Notes under the pieces: generated by a model
The model's database searches: none
What the model was told of the DNA's origin: nothing
What the model saw: the letters and a program-made list of their open reading frames with translations, nothing else
In this document: piece by piece, positions 32,269-41,137 of the stretch
Position numbering within the stretch: position 1 is the stretch's first letter
Layout of the letters: each line of letters begins with the position of its first letter
Made by a program: the position numbers and the translations under genes
Origin: Oscillospiraceae bacterium
GTDB taxonomy: Bacteria; Bacillota; Clostridia; Oscillospirales; Oscillospiraceae
Length of the DNA stretch: 64,000 bases
Direction of reading: 5' to 3'
NCBI GenBank assembly: GCA_902787755.1
Contig: CADAHL010000001.1
Location: forward strand, 175,236 to 239,235

Positions 32269-34653
32269 TCAGTCCTTGATCTGCTCCATGACGAAGCACT
32301 CGATAATATCGCCGACCTTGATGTCGTTGAACTTCTCCACCTGCATGCCGCACTCGTAGCCGCTGGCCACTTCCTTCACGTCGTCCTTGAAGCGGCGCAG
32401 AGAGGCCAGATCGCCCTCGTGAATGACGATATTGTCACGCAGCACGCGGACCTCGCAGCCGCGCTGGATCTTGCCGTCGGTGCAGTAGCAGCCGCAGACG
32501 GTGCCGACCTTGGAGACCTTGTAGGTCTCCCGGACCTCAGCGTGGCCGATGATGACTTCCTTAAACTTGGGAGCAAGCATGCCCTTCATGGCGGCCTCGA
32601 TCTCATTGATGGCGTCGTAGATCACGCGGTAGAGCCGGATATCCACATTGTTGCGGGCTGCGTTGTCCCGGGCGGCATTGTCCGGGCGCACGTTGAAGCC
32701 CACTATGATGGCGCCGGAGGTGGCGGCCAGCATCACGTCGCTCTCGTTGATGGCGCCTACGGCGGAGTGGATGACCTTGACCCGGACCTCGTCGTTGGAG
32801 ATCTTCTCCAGGGAGCTCTTCACCGCCTCGGCGGAGCCCTGCACGTCGGCCTTTACGATCAGATTCAGAGTCTTCATCTCGCCGGCCTGAATCTGGCTGA
32901 ACAGATCCTCCAGACTGACCTTCTTCACACCGGCCATACCGCTGGTGGACTGGGTGATCCGACGCTCCTCTGCCAGCTCTCTGGCCAGGCGCTCGTCGGC
33001 AACGGCGTTGAACACGTCACCGGCGGAGGGAACCTCGCTCAGACCGGAGATCTCCACGGGAGTGGAGGGCCCGGCAGAGGTCACACGCTGCCCCTTGTCG
33101 TTGATCATGGTGCGAACGCGGCCCACTGCGGTGCCGGCGATGATGATATCGCCCAGCTTCAGGGTGCCGTTCTGCACCAGAACCGTCATAATGGGGCCTC
33201 TGCCCTTGTCCAGACGGGCCTCGATCACGGTGCCCTTGGCGGCACGGTTGGGATTGGCCTTCAACTCCTGGACCTCGGCCAGGATGACCAGGTTCTCCAG
33301 CAGATTCTCAATGCCCATGCCGGTCTTTGCGGAGATGGGGCACACAATGGTGTCGCCGCCCCACTCCTCGGCGACCAGGTCATACTCGGTCAGCTGCTGC
33401 TTGATCCGGTCGGGATTGGCGCCGACCTTATCCATCTTGTTCACCGCCACGACCACCGGGATATTGGCGGCCTTGGCGTGGTTGATACTCTCAATGGTCT
33501 GGGGCATGATGCCGTCATCGGCGGCCACCACCAGAATGGCGATATCGGTGACCATGGCGCCGCGGGCGCGCATGGAGGTAAAGGCCTCGTGGCCCGGGGT
33601 ATCCAGGAAGGTGATGGGGCTGCCGTTGATCTCCACGGTGTAGGCGCCGATATGCTGGGTAATTCCGCCGGCCTCGCCGGAAACCACGTTGGCGTGGCGG
33701 ATGTAGTCCAGAAGCGAGGTCTTGCCGTGGTCAACGTGGCCCATGACCACCACAACGGGAGCGCGGGGAACCAGATCCTCGGGCTTATCCTCGTGATCGT
33801 CAATAAGGCGCTCCTCCACTGTCACGACCACTTCCTTCTCCACCTTGCAGCCAAGCTCCATGGCGACCAGCGCGGCTGTATCGTAGTCGATGATCTCGGA
33901 GACGGAGGCAAACACGCCCATCTTCATCAGCTGCCGGATGACCTCCGCAGCCGTCTTCTTCATGCGGGAAGCCAGATCGCCCACGCTGATCTCGTCGGGG
34001 ATCTCCACCTTCACCGGCTGCTTGCGCGCGATCTCCAGCTGCAGGCGGGTCATCTTGTTCTTCTCTTCCTGACGGCGCTTGTTGCTGGGCTGTTGGCGCT
34101 GCTGCTTATTGCGGCTCTGGATCTTCTCCTTCTTGGCCTGACCCAGCTTGCTGGTGTTGCCGACCTTGTCGCCGGCCATGTCCTCAAACTTTTCGTTGTA
34201 TTTCTCTATGTTCACGCCGGTGCCGCCGCGGGTATCCACCACGCGGGTCTGGGCCACCTGACGGGGAACATGTGCCTTTTCCTTCTTCTCAGGCTTGGGC
34301 TGCTGCGCCGCGGCAGGAGCCTGCTTCTCCGCGGGCTTTGCCTGGCCCTGGGGCTTCTCCCCTGCCTTGGCGGGTTCGGCCTTGGCAGCCGGCTTCTCGC
34401 TCTTCTCCGGAGCCTCCTGCGTCTTGGCGGCTTTGGCCGGAGCAGCGGGTGCGGGGCGGAAAATGTCCGCCAGACTGTCCGCCTGGTGATGCTGGGTCAT
34501 GTATTCAAAGATCACGTCCAGCTCGTTGGCCTCCAGAATCTGCATATGGTTTTTCGGAGGCGCAAAGTAATCGATCATGATCTGAGAGATCTCCTTCGAC
34601 GTCACACCGAAATCCTTTGCTACCTCGTGGATCCTATATTTCACCATGCTCAT
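32269..34653 (-). CDS. infB: translation initiation factor IF-2
   Basis: GTPase that places initiator tRNA on the 30S subunit. The 794 residues start with an IF2_N domain ([18 protein letters not shown]). A low-complexity Ala/Pro/Lys-rich linker (about 60-160) follows, then a second IF2_N, then the G domain ([24 protein letters not shown]) and domains II-IV. The start at 34653 has AAAGGAGGA 7 bases upstream; the open frame runs 48 codons further, inside the neighbouring gene, and was rejected. It overlaps the L7Ae-like gene by 20 bases. It is the last gene of rimP-nusA-rnpM-L7Ae-infB. Confidence 0.98.
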   Translation of the reverse strand: MSMVKYRIHEVAKDFGVTSKEISQIMIDYFAPPKNHMQILEANELDVIFEYMTQHHQADSLADIFRPAPAAPAKAAKTQEAPEKSEKPAAKAEPAKAGEKPQGQAKPAEKQAPAAAQQPKPEKKEKAHVPRQVAQTRVVDTRGGTGVNIEKYNEKFEDMAGDKVGNTSKLGQAKKEKIQSRNKQQRQQPSNKRRQEEKNKMTRLQLEIARKQPVKVEIPDEISVGDLASRMKKTAAEVIRQLMKMGVFASVSEIIDYDTAALVAMELGCKVEKEVVVTVEERLIDDHEDKPEDLVPRAPVVVVMGHVDHGKTSLLDYIRHANVVSGEAGGITQHIGAYTVEINGSPITFLDTPGHEAFTSMRARGAMVTDIAILVVAADDGIMPQTIESINHAKAANIPVVVAVNKMDKVGANPDRIKQQLTEYDLVAEEWGGDTIVCPISAKTGMGIENLLENLVILAEVQELKANPNRAAKGTVIEARLDKGRGPIMTVLVQNGTLKLGDIIIAGTAVGRVRTMINDKGQRVTSAGPSTPVEISGLSEVPSAGDVFNAVADERLARELAEERRITQSTSGMAGVKKVSLEDLFSQIQAGEMKTLNLIVKADVQGSAEAVKSSLEKISNDEVRVKVIHSAVGAINESDVMLAATSGAIIVGFNVRPDNAARDNAARNNVDIRLYRVIYDAINEIEAAMKGMLAPKFKEVIIGHAEVRETYKVSKVGTVCGCYCTDGKIQRGCEVRVLRDNIVIHEGDLASLRRFKDDVKEVASGYECGMQVEKFNDIKVGDIIECFVMEQIKD

Positions 34654-35068
34654 GGTTCGTCCTCCTTTTACCGATGCTCTTGTTTTTGCCGGATTTGCGC
34701 AGTGTCTGCCGCTGCAGGCGTTTTTCCGTCTCCTCTGCCAGAGAGCCGTACCGTTCCGGATCCAGGTCTCTGAGCCGCCCGGCCAGGGCATTGGCAAAAC
34801 CCAGGTCGGTAACCGCCGCCATGGACCCGCCGGAGACCCCGGTCACCGAAGCCAGCTCCTCCTTGGAGAAGGGCAGCTCCACCCGGATCACCGAACGCCC
34901 CGCTGCAAAATTCTCAGCCCGCCGTCTGGCGTTGTCCGAGGCGTCCGAGGCCAGGAGCAGCAGCTTTGCTTTCCCCGCCTTCACCGTCTGTCCCGTATTC
35001 TCTTCGCCAACTAAGATTGCGTTGGCCCTTCGCATCAAACCCAGCAAACCAAGGGTCTTTTCTCTCAT
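34634..35068 (-). CDS. L7Ae/L30e-family ribosomal-type protein (YlxQ-like)
   Basis: A 144-residue protein related to L7Ae/L30e kink-turn RNA-binding proteins. It begins [45 protein letters not shown]. The second half, after about residue 95, is a basic extension not seen in the shorter YlxQ proteins. GGAGG precedes the ATG. It lies between rnpM and infB with overlaps of 4 and 20 bases, the usual place for YlxQ in Firmicutes. It probably binds structured RNA; the specific target is not known from sequence. Confidence 0.9.
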   Translation of the reverse strand: MREKTLGLLGLMRRANAILVGEENTGQTVKAGKAKLLLLASDASDNARRRAENFAAGRSVIRVELPFSKEELASVTGVSGGSMAAVTDLGFANALAGRLRDLDPERYGSLAEETEKRLQRQTLRKSGKNKSIGKRRTNHEHGEI

Positions 35069-35331
35069 TCGCCGGCCTCCATCTCCGCCTGAAGCTGCAT
35101 GTAGATCTCCTCAGGGATCTGGCAGGAGAACGCACGCTCCAGAGCGCGGGCTTTGATGGCCTTTTTCAGGCACTCGGGACTGCGGCACACGTAGGCGCCG
35201 CGCCCGTTGGCCTTCCCCCGAAAATCCAGGCTGATCTGTCCTTCCGGGGAACGAACCACGCGGACCAGCTCTTTCTTGGGTTTCATCTCCCGGCAGCCGA
35301 GACACTGCCGCATGGGGATCTTTTTCTGCAC
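35065..35331 (-). CDS. rnpM: YlxR/RnpM-family RNA-binding protein, GTG start
   Basis: An 88-residue protein with the YlxR signature: MQKKIPMRQCLGCREMKPKK, then FRGKANGRGAYVCRSPECLKKAI, with paired cysteines (CLGC, CRSPEC). RnpM was described as a modulator of RNase P in Bacillus. I choose a GTG start at 35331: AAAGGAGG lies 7 bases upstream and the N-terminus then aligns with the family. An ATG nine codons earlier would place the ribosome site inside the gene. It overlaps the L7Ae-like gene by 4 bases and follows nusA. Confidence 0.9.
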   Translation of the reverse strand: MQKKIPMRQCLGCREMKPKKELVRVVRSPEGQISLDFRGKANGRGAYVCRSPECLKKAIKARALERAFSCQIPEEIYMQLQAEMEAGE

Positions 35332-35407
35332 TTCGACTGCCTCCTTTCGTGTCCTCATAAGGAGCTCGCCGCGCTCCTTCCTGAAAACGAAAAACTAAAA
35401 TCTAAGC

Positions 35408-36460
35408 TCAGGCCTCGCTCTCGGGCTTGATATCGATCTTGAAGCCGGTGAGCTTGGCGGCCAGACGGGCGTTCTGCCCTTCCTTGCCGATGGCCAGGGA
35501 CAGCTGAGAATCGGGCACGATCACCCGGCAGCTCTTGCCGTCCTCCAGCATGGTCACGCTGATGACCTCGGAGGGAGACAGGGCCGCGGCGATGTACTTC
35601 TCCGGATCCTCGCTGTAGTTGATGATGTCGATCTTCTCGCCGCCCAGCTCGTCAACGATGCTGGCGACTCTGCCGCCCTTGGGGCCCACGCAGGCGCCGA
35701 TGGGATCCACGTTGGGATCGTTGGAGAAAACGGCCATCTTGGTGCGGCTGCCGGCTTCCCGGGCGATATTCTTGATCTCCACAGTGCCGTCAAAGATCTC
35801 GGGCACCTCCAGCTCGAACAGGCGCTTGACCAGGCCCGGATGGGTCCGGCTGATGACCACCTGGGGGCCGCGGGTGGCGTTGCGCACTTCCACCACGTAG
35901 ACCTTCAGCCGGTCGCCCTCGCTGATGGTCTCGGTCTTGATGCGCTCATTGGCGGTGAGCAGAGCCTCGGTGACCTCGCTGTTGGAGGTGATGCGGATGG
36001 AGACCGCGCCGCTCTTGGGATCAACACGGCTCACAACACCGGTGAGGATCTCGTGCTCCTTGGAGGTGAACTCATCGTAAATGATGCCGCGCTGGGCCTC
36101 ACGGATGCCCTGGATGATCACCTGCTTGGCGGATTGGGCGGCGATGCGGCCGAACTGCTTGGTGTCCACAGGGATCGCCAGCAGGTCGCCCAGCTTGGCC
36201 CGGCGGCTGATCTTCTTGGCCGCGTCGATGTTGATCTCGTGGCTGGGGTCCTCGACCTCGCTGACCACGGTCTTCATCACGTTCATCTCGACCTTCTTGG
36301 TCTCCTCGTCCAGAATGATCTCCACATTGTCCGCGCACTCGGGATTATCGCGCTCGAAAGCGGTCATCATGGCCTTGCGGATCTTTTCGTACATATATCC
36401 CCGGGGGATACCGTTTTCTTTCTCGATGTCTTCAATGGCTTTAAAGAAATCTGCGTTCAT
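35408..36460 (-). CDS. nusA: transcription termination/antitermination factor NusA
   Basis: RNA polymerase-binding factor affecting pausing and termination. The 350-residue protein has the N-terminal RNAP-binding domain ([18 protein letters not shown]), an S1 domain ([21 protein letters not shown]), and two KH domains ([28 protein letters not shown] and [20 protein letters not shown]). It lacks C-terminal acidic repeats, as in other Firmicutes. The ATG at 36460 has GGAG 7 bases upstream. It follows rimP by 21 bases. A terminator-like hairpin in the rimP leader may let NusA control its own operon. Confidence 0.98.
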   Translation of the reverse strand: MNADFFKAIEDIEKENGIPRGYMYEKIRKAMMTAFERDNPECADNVEIILDEETKKVEMNVMKTVVSEVEDPSHEINIDAAKKISRRAKLGDLLAIPVDTKQFGRIAAQSAKQVIIQGIREAQRGIIYDEFTSKEHEILTGVVSRVDPKSGAVSIRITSNSEVTEALLTANERIKTETISEGDRLKVYVVEVRNATRGPQVVISRTHPGLVKRLFELEVPEIFDGTVEIKNIAREAGSRTKMAVFSNDPNVDPIGACVGPKGGRVASIVDELGGEKIDIINYSEDPEKYIAAALSPSEVISVTMLEDGKSCRVIVPDSQLSLAIGKEGQNARLAAKLTGFKIDIKPESEA

Positions 36461-36481
36461 TGTCATTCTCCGTTCTGTATA

Positions 36482-36934
36482 TTACAGGCTGATATGCAGC
36501 CTCACCTGGGCGATCTGGGCGGGCGCGAAGGTACGCGGCTGACCGGACAGGATGGTGACTGTACCGTTGTCGTAGGCCTCCAGCGTGCCTACATAGGACT
36601 TGCGCCCCTCCAGGGGCTGATACAGGCGGATCTCCACCTCATGGCCCATAAACTGCGTAAAATCCGAGGGCCGCTTCAGCTCCCGCTCCGCGCCGGCGGA
36701 GCCTACCTCGAACACGTAGCTGTCGGGAATCGGGTCCTCCTCGTCCAGAATGGGATCCATCCGGCGGCTGATGCGCTCGCAGTCGTCAATGCCGAGACCG
36801 CCGTCCTTGTCGATCAGCAGCCGCAGGTACCAGGAACCGCCCTCACGGACGTATTCCACATCCCACAGCGTGCAGCCCTCTTCCTCCACGATGGGCCGGG
36901 CCAGCTCCGCGATCCGATCTGTCAATTTGCTCAT
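36482..36934 (-). CDS. rimP: ribosome maturation factor RimP
   Basis: 30S subunit assembly factor, 150 residues. Recognised by ARPIVEEEGCTLWDVEYVREGGSWYLRLLIDKDGG-like content (short excerpt: EEGCTLWDVEYVREGG), DDCERISRRMDPILD and VFEVGSAGAERELKR (usually EVSSPGxxRxL). Replacement of SSPG by GSAG is a small deviation. The start at 36934 has GAGGG upstream. It is the first gene of the nusA-infB operon. Confidence 0.96.
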   Translation of the reverse strand: MSKLTDRIAELARPIVEEEGCTLWDVEYVREGGSWYLRLLIDKDGGLGIDDCERISRRMDPILDEEDPIPDSYVFEVGSAGAERELKRPSDFTQFMGHEVEIRLYQPLEGRKSYVGTLEAYDNGTVTILSGQPRTFAPAQIAQVRLHISL

Positions 36935-36948
36935 GCCAAAACCCTCAC

Positions 36949-36976
36949 AAAAAAGAGTGGGTCGGAACCCACTCTT
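36949..36976 (-). terminator. leader terminator/attenuator upstream of rimP-nusA
   Basis: On the minus strand AAGAGTGGG and CCCACTCTT form a perfect 9-base stem (36976-36968 with 36961-36953, 6-base loop), followed by six T ending 15 bases before the rimP start codon. It lies between the promoter (37002-37030) and the gene, so all transcripts must pass it. Confidence 0.75.
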
Positions 36977-37001
36977 GGAATAACATCTTACTTACTGGTT
37001 G

Positions 37002-37030
37002 AGTATAACACGTATTCGGTGTTTTGGCAA
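37002..37030 (-). promoter_or_regulatory. promoter of rimP-nusA-rnpM-L7Ae-infB
   Basis: Minus strand TTGCCA (37025-37030), 17-base spacer, TATACT (37002-37007). Confidence 0.75.
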
Positions 37031-37070
37031 GAACTTTTTCCCGGATTCTCTTCGGCTTTTTTCCCGTTTT

Positions 37071-37901
37071 TCAGTACTCAAAATCGGGAACGTAGTGGGC
37101 ATAGAATTCCTCGTAGCACAGACCCTGCTCCATGATGAAGGTAGCGGCCTCCACGCCCACATAGCGGTAGTGCCAGGGCTCGTCCCAGCCGGTCAGCAGC
37201 AGCTTTCTGGTGGGATAGCGCTTGATGAAGCCGTATTTGGCGCAGATGGAGTCCAGATACTTGAAGAACTCCTGGTTCATGTTCTCGTAGACCATCTTGG
37301 AATAGGGCTTGTCCATCAGGTCCACCGCCAGGCCCAGCTGATGCTCGCTGGTGCCGGGGAACATGGTGATGGTCCGGGCTTCCTCCACGGCCTCCTGGTA
37401 CCGGGGATCCAGCCAGATCTCGTCGCCCTCCAGGCCCATGCCCAGGGCGATCTGACTGGCCTTGCCGTCAAACAGATATTTCTGATAAGTATAGTCGCGG
37501 TAGGCACCGGCCACATAGACGTTGAAGCCGTGATCCCGCATATCCTGGAGCATGGCCTCCAGGTAGGGTTTGGTGGCGGTGTCGAACATCATATAGCCCG
37601 TGCCCTCGATGACGGAGATATCCTCCGGCGCGTAGTGCGGTGAGGCGATGGGATGGGCGTCGTTGACCAGATAGTACTGGGGCAGCTCGATATTGATCTT
37701 TGGCCAGATATCCTCGGTCGGCTCCGGCGTGGCGATTCCCTTGGGGTCGGCAAAGGAGACGCTGTCGCTGCGCACGTAGGCTCCCTCAGCTCCGCCAAAG
37801 ATCACGTCGGTCCTGTTGTCGATCCGGGACCGGACAACGGTCACCAGCATCAGACTCAGTGCCGCCATGCAAAGGATCCACAAGACTCTCTTTCTGTTCA
37901 A
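37071..37901 (-). CDS. VanY-type (M15B) D-alanyl-D-alanine carboxypeptidase, TTG start
   Basis: A 276-residue zinc peptidase of the LAS family anchored by one N-terminal membrane helix (about residues 5-24). Zinc ligands are seen in TSEHQLGLAVDLMD and EPWHYRYVG; the GAYRDYTYQKYLF segment is also typical. It trims peptidoglycan precursors or mature wall peptides outside the membrane. The start is TTG at 37901: a strong promoter begins only about 17 bases upstream of the expected mRNA start, and GGCGGGTGA lies just before it. The next in-frame ATG would cut into the membrane helix. No vanS/R or vanX genes are near, so housekeeping wall trimming is more likely than glycopeptide resistance. Confidence 0.87.
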   Translation of the reverse strand: MNRKRVLWILCMAALSLMLVTVVRSRIDNRTDVIFGGAEGAYVRSDSVSFADPKGIATPEPTEDIWPKINIELPQYYLVNDAHPIASPHYAPEDISVIEGTGYMMFDTATKPYLEAMLQDMRDHGFNVYVAGAYRDYTYQKYLFDGKASQIALGMGLEGDEIWLDPRYQEAVEEARTITMFPGTSEHQLGLAVDLMDKPYSKMVYENMNQEFFKYLDSICAKYGFIKRYPTRKLLLTGWDEPWHYRYVGVEAATFIMEQGLCYEEFYAHYVPDFEY

Positions 37902-37924
37902 TCGATCACCCGCCTTTTCGATGG

Positions 37925-37953
37925 ATTATACCACCATTCCCCCACAAATTCAA
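37925..37953 (-). promoter_or_regulatory. promoter of the VanY-type carboxypeptidase
   Basis: Minus strand TTGAAT (37948-37953), 17-base spacer, TATAAT (37925-37930). Confidence 0.75.
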
Positions 37954-38033
37954 GCCCGCCTGTGCGGCAGATTCCCCACTTTGCAGGAGGAAAAAGGGGG
38001 TAATCAAGGCTATTTTGTAAACTTTTCGGCTGC

Positions 38034-38591
38034 TCAGCGCCGACCCGGGCCAGGTTTCCCGCCTTTCTCGCCGTAAGGGCTGAGAACAATCTCCCCGCTT
38101 CTCAGCGTTTCGGGCAGATCGATGACCCGCTGGTTCCGGGAGCCCCGGAAGCGCAGGGAGATGTCTTTCTGCGCCTGGATGAAGCGGCCGTCCACCAGAA
38201 TGTCGATCAAGGACAGCATCTCGTCGGTGCACTCGCAGCGGGGATGGCTCCCCTCCTTCCGTAGCTCCTCCAGGGTATAGCCGGAATAGGCCCAGACGGT
38301 CTTGCCGGGCAGCTCCTGCTTCAAGCGACGGAGGAAGGGCAGCAGCACCCGCTGGTTCTCCGGCTCGAAGGGATCCCCGCCCAGCAGGCTCAGGCCCGTG
38401 ATATAATCCGGGCGCAGCATGTCCAGCAGCTCCCGCTCGGTCTCCCCGGTGAAGGGCTGGCCGTAATCGAAGGCCCAGGTCTCCGGCTGAAAGCAGCCGG
38501 GACAGTGGTTCCGGCAGCCGGACACGAACAGGCTTACCCGCACGCCGATGCCGTTGGCGATATCGCAGTTTTTGATCGCGCCGTAGTTCAT
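38034..38591 (-). CDS. nrdG: anaerobic ribonucleotide reductase activating enzyme
   Basis: Radical SAM enzyme that installs the glycyl radical on NrdD. The 185 residues carry the CX3CX2C cluster motif in FVSGCRNHCPGCF (about residues 26-33) and GGDPFEPEN as the SAM-binding GGE-like motif. The C-terminal ~25 residues are basic and extend beyond the usual ~155-residue NrdG. GGAG precedes the ATG. It follows nrdD by 87 bases with a hairpin between, so its level may be set lower than that of nrdD. Confidence 0.95.
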   Translation of the reverse strand: MNYGAIKNCDIANGIGVRVSLFVSGCRNHCPGCFQPETWAFDYGQPFTGETERELLDMLRPDYITGLSLLGGDPFEPENQRVLLPFLRRLKQELPGKTVWAYSGYTLEELRKEGSHPRCECTDEMLSLIDILVDGRFIQAQKDISLRFRGSRNQRVIDLPETLRSGEIVLSPYGEKGGKPGPGRR

Positions 38592-38608
38592 TTTTTCTCC
38601 TTAACATC

Positions 38609-38640
38609 AGACCTCACGCCGGTTACCCGACGCGAGGTCT
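38609..38640 (-). other. hairpin in the nrdD-nrdG spacer
   Basis: AGACCTC and GAGGTCT arms (38640-38627 and 38622-38609) form a 14-base stem with two mismatches and a 4-base loop. No T run follows, so it may protect or process mRNA rather than terminate. Confidence 0.55.
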
Positions 38641-38678
38641 GTTTCATATCCTAAACGAAACGGAAAACGAAAAACCAA

Positions 38679-40880
38679 TTACAGATGCAGGACGCGTTCC
38701 TTGATCTCCTGGGTGCGGCCCTGGTTCCAGAACTGGGTGCCGATGTAACCGCAGGTGCGGCGGGCCACGTTCATCTTGTTCTGGTCCCGGTTGCCGCAGC
38801 AGGGGCAGGTCCAGACCAGCTTGCCGTTGTCCTCCTGGATCTCGATCTCGCCGTCCCAGCCGCAGACCTGACAGTAGTCGGACTTGGTGTTCAGCTCGGC
38901 GTAGAGAATGTTGTCATACATATAGCGCATGACGTTCATCACCGCGTCCAGGTTGTTGGACATGTTGGGCACTTCCACGTAGCTGATGGCGCCGCCGGGA
39001 GACAGGGCCTGGAAGCGGGACTCGATCTTGATCTTGTCGAAGGCGCTGATGGGCTCGGTCACGTGGATGTGGTAGGAGTTGGTGATGTAGCCCTTGTCGG
39101 TGATGCGGGGGATCACGCCGAAGCGGCGCTGCAGGCACTTGGCAAAGCGATAGGTGGTGCTCTCCAGAGGAGTGCCGTAAATGGAGTAGTCAATGTTCTC
39201 GGCGGCCTTCCACTTGGCGGTGTACTCGTTGAGCTTTTTCATGATCTCCAGGCCCAGGGCCTCGCCCTCGGGCTCGGTGAGCTTCTTGCCGTTCAGGCTC
39301 AGCACGCACTCCCACAGGCCGGCATAGCCAAGACTCAGGGTGCTGTAGCCGCCGTAGAGCAGCTTGTCGATCTTCTCGCCCTTCTGCAGACGGGCCAGTG
39401 CGCCGTACTGCCACAGGATGGGGGCCACGTCGGAGACGGTGCCCAGCAGGCGCTCGTGACGGCAGCGGAGGGCCCGGTGGCACAGCTCCATGCGCTCGTC
39501 GAAGATCTGCCAGAACTTGTCCAGATCTCCGCCGGCGGACAGGCCGATGTCCACCAGGTTCACGGTGACCACGCCCTGGTTGAAGCGGCCGTAATACTTG
39601 TGCTTGCCCTCTTCGTAGTTGCCGGCGTTGGCCACGTTCCCCACGCCCTTCTCGGTGAAGCGGTCCGGGGTCAGGAAGGAGCGGCAGCCCATACAGGTGT
39701 ACACGTCCCCGCCCTTGAGCTGCTTCATCACCTTGGCGGAGATGTAGTCGGGCACCATGCGCTTGGCGGTGCACTTGGCGGCCAGCTCGGTCAGGTAGTA
39801 ATAGGGAGAGTCGGGATAGATATTGTCCTCGTCCAGCACGTAGATGAGCTTGGGGAAGGCGGGGGTGACCCACACGCCCTGCTCGTTCTTCACGCCCTCG
39901 TAGCGCTGCTCCAGGACCTCCTCGATGATGATGGCCAGGTCCTTCTTCTCCTGCTCGCTCCGGCACTCGTCCAGGTACATGAACACGGTGACGAAGGGGG
40001 CCTGTCCGTTGGTGGTCAGCAGAGTGACGACCTGGTACTGGATGGTCTGGACGCCGCGCTTGATCTCGGCCCGGAGCATCCGCTCCACGATCTTCTCCTT
40101 GGCTGTCTCGTCCATGGTCACGCCGGCCTCTTTGAACTCGTCTTCCAGGTCCTTGCGGATCTTCTCCCGGCTGACCTGCACGAAGGGCGCCAGATGGGTC
40201 AGGGAGATGGACTGTCCGCCGTACTGGTTGGAGGCCACCTGGGCGATGATCTGGGTGGCGATATTGCAGGCGGTGGAGAAGCTGTGGGGCTTCTCGATGA
40301 GCGTGCCGGTGATGACGGTGCCGTTCTGGAGCATGTCCTCCAGGTTCACCAGGTCGCAGTTGTGCATGTGCTGGGCGTAGTAGTCCATATCATGGAAGTG
40401 AATGATGCCGTCCTGGTGGGCCTTCACGATATCCTCAGGCAGCAGCAGACGCTCGGTCAGATCCCGGGAGACCTCGCCGGCCATGTAGTCGCGCTGGGTG
40501 GAGTTGATGACAGGATTCTTGTTGCTGTTCTCCTGCTTGGCCTCCTCGTTGTCCAGCTCAATGAGGCTCAGGATCTTCTCGTCGGTGGTGTTGGAATGAC
40601 GCACCAGCGCCCGGGTATAGCGATAGGTGATGTAGTGCTTGGCCACCTCAAAGGCCCCGTGGGCCATGATCTGGCGCTCCACCATATCCTGGACCTCTTC
40701 CACGCTGGGGGCCCGTCCCAGAAGCTCGCAGGTGGCAGTCACCTTTTCGGTGATCTCCCGGATATCCTCATCGGAAACCCGCTCGGACTCCTCCGCGGCA
40801 AGATTCGCCTTGGAGATAGCGATCGCGATCTTTTTGCTGTCAAAATCCATCTCTGCGCCGTTGCGCTTAATGATCTTCAT
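38679..40880 (-). CDS. nrdD: anaerobic ribonucleoside-triphosphate reductase (class III)
   Basis: Glycyl-radical enzyme making deoxyribonucleotides without oxygen. The 733 residues begin with an ATP-cone (MKIIKRNGAEMDFDSKKIAI), include active-site cysteines such as TCMGCRSFL, a C-terminal zinc site (CQVCG...CPCCG) and the glycyl radical site RRTCGYIGTQFWNQG close to the end. The ATP-cone indicates allosteric control by ATP/dATP. GGAGAGG precedes the ATG at 40880. It is the first gene of nrdD-nrdG. Two NrdR-like boxes overlap and follow its promoter. Confidence 0.97.
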   Translation of the reverse strand: MKIIKRNGAEMDFDSKKIAIAISKANLAAEESERVSDEDIREITEKVTATCELLGRAPSVEEVQDMVERQIMAHGAFEVAKHYITYRYTRALVRHSNTTDEKILSLIELDNEEAKQENSNKNPVINSTQRDYMAGEVSRDLTERLLLPEDIVKAHQDGIIHFHDMDYYAQHMHNCDLVNLEDMLQNGTVITGTLIEKPHSFSTACNIATQIIAQVASNQYGGQSISLTHLAPFVQVSREKIRKDLEDEFKEAGVTMDETAKEKIVERMLRAEIKRGVQTIQYQVVTLLTTNGQAPFVTVFMYLDECRSEQEKKDLAIIIEEVLEQRYEGVKNEQGVWVTPAFPKLIYVLDEDNIYPDSPYYYLTELAAKCTAKRMVPDYISAKVMKQLKGGDVYTCMGCRSFLTPDRFTEKGVGNVANAGNYEEGKHKYYGRFNQGVVTVNLVDIGLSAGGDLDKFWQIFDERMELCHRALRCRHERLLGTVSDVAPILWQYGALARLQKGEKIDKLLYGGYSTLSLGYAGLWECVLSLNGKKLTEPEGEALGLEIMKKLNEYTAKWKAAENIDYSIYGTPLESTTYRFAKCLQRRFGVIPRITDKGYITNSYHIHVTEPISAFDKIKIESRFQALSPGGAISYVEVPNMSNNLDAVMNVMRYMYDNILYAELNTKSDYCQVCGWDGEIEIQEDNGKLVWTCPCCGNRDQNKMNVARRTCGYIGTQFWNQGRTQEIKERVLHL

Positions 40881-40913
40881 CTCTCGAAACCTCTCCTCTG
40901 AAGTTTACATAAT

Positions 40914-40929
40914 ATCCTATATCTCGTAT
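40914..40929 (-). promoter_or_regulatory. NrdR box 2 (leader)
   Basis: ATACGAGATATAGGAT on the minus strand matches the NrdR consensus (acaCwAtATaTwGwgt) at 10 or more positions. It lies 33 bases downstream of box 1, about three helical turns. Confidence 0.6.
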
Positions 40930-40943
40930 CTCGAACAGTGAGT

Positions 40944-40972
40944 AAGATACCATATCTTGTGTTTAAAGTCAA
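40944..40972 (-). promoter_or_regulatory. promoter of nrdD-nrdG
   Basis: Minus strand TTGACT (40967-40972), 17-base spacer, TATCTT (40944-40949); NrdR box 1 covers part of the spacer and -10. Confidence 0.7.
40947..40962 (-). promoter_or_regulatory. NrdR box 1 overlapping the nrdD promoter
   Basis: ACACAAGATATGGTAT on the minus strand matches the NrdR consensus at about 13 of 16 positions and sits over the -10 region, where repressor binding would block RNA polymerase. Confidence 0.7.
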
Positions 40973-41057
40973 AGTTTTTCTTTTGAAGAATTCCGTCACC
41001 ATTTGTAAACAGTCCTCAAACGCCCGTGATCACGGCAAAAACTGAGCCTTTGTGCTC

Positions 41058-41086
41058 TGGACAAGCGGCTGATTTTATGGCATAAT
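41058..41086 (+). promoter_or_regulatory. promoter of the DUF4317 gene
   Basis: TGGACA (41058-41063), 17-base spacer, CATAAT (41081-41086), one mismatch in each box. Confidence 0.6.
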
Positions 41087-41137
41087 GCCTCTGCGAATTT
41101 CCAGATTCTGTGGTCTCGCGAAAGGAAAAATGACAAA

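Noticed and set aside
32263-34773. An 836-codon open frame on the plus strand opposite infB
   Set aside because: It is the mirror of a G+C-rich, well-conserved gene; its His/Leu/Asp-rich product has no domain and no ribosome site.
37071-37901. Vancomycin-resistance locus
   Set aside because: A lone VanY-type carboxypeptidase without vanH/A/X or a VanRS pair is a common housekeeping gene.
38685-40901. A 738-codon open frame on the plus strand opposite nrdD
   Set aside because: Antisense shadow caused by codon bias; nrdD on the minus strand has all class III motifs.
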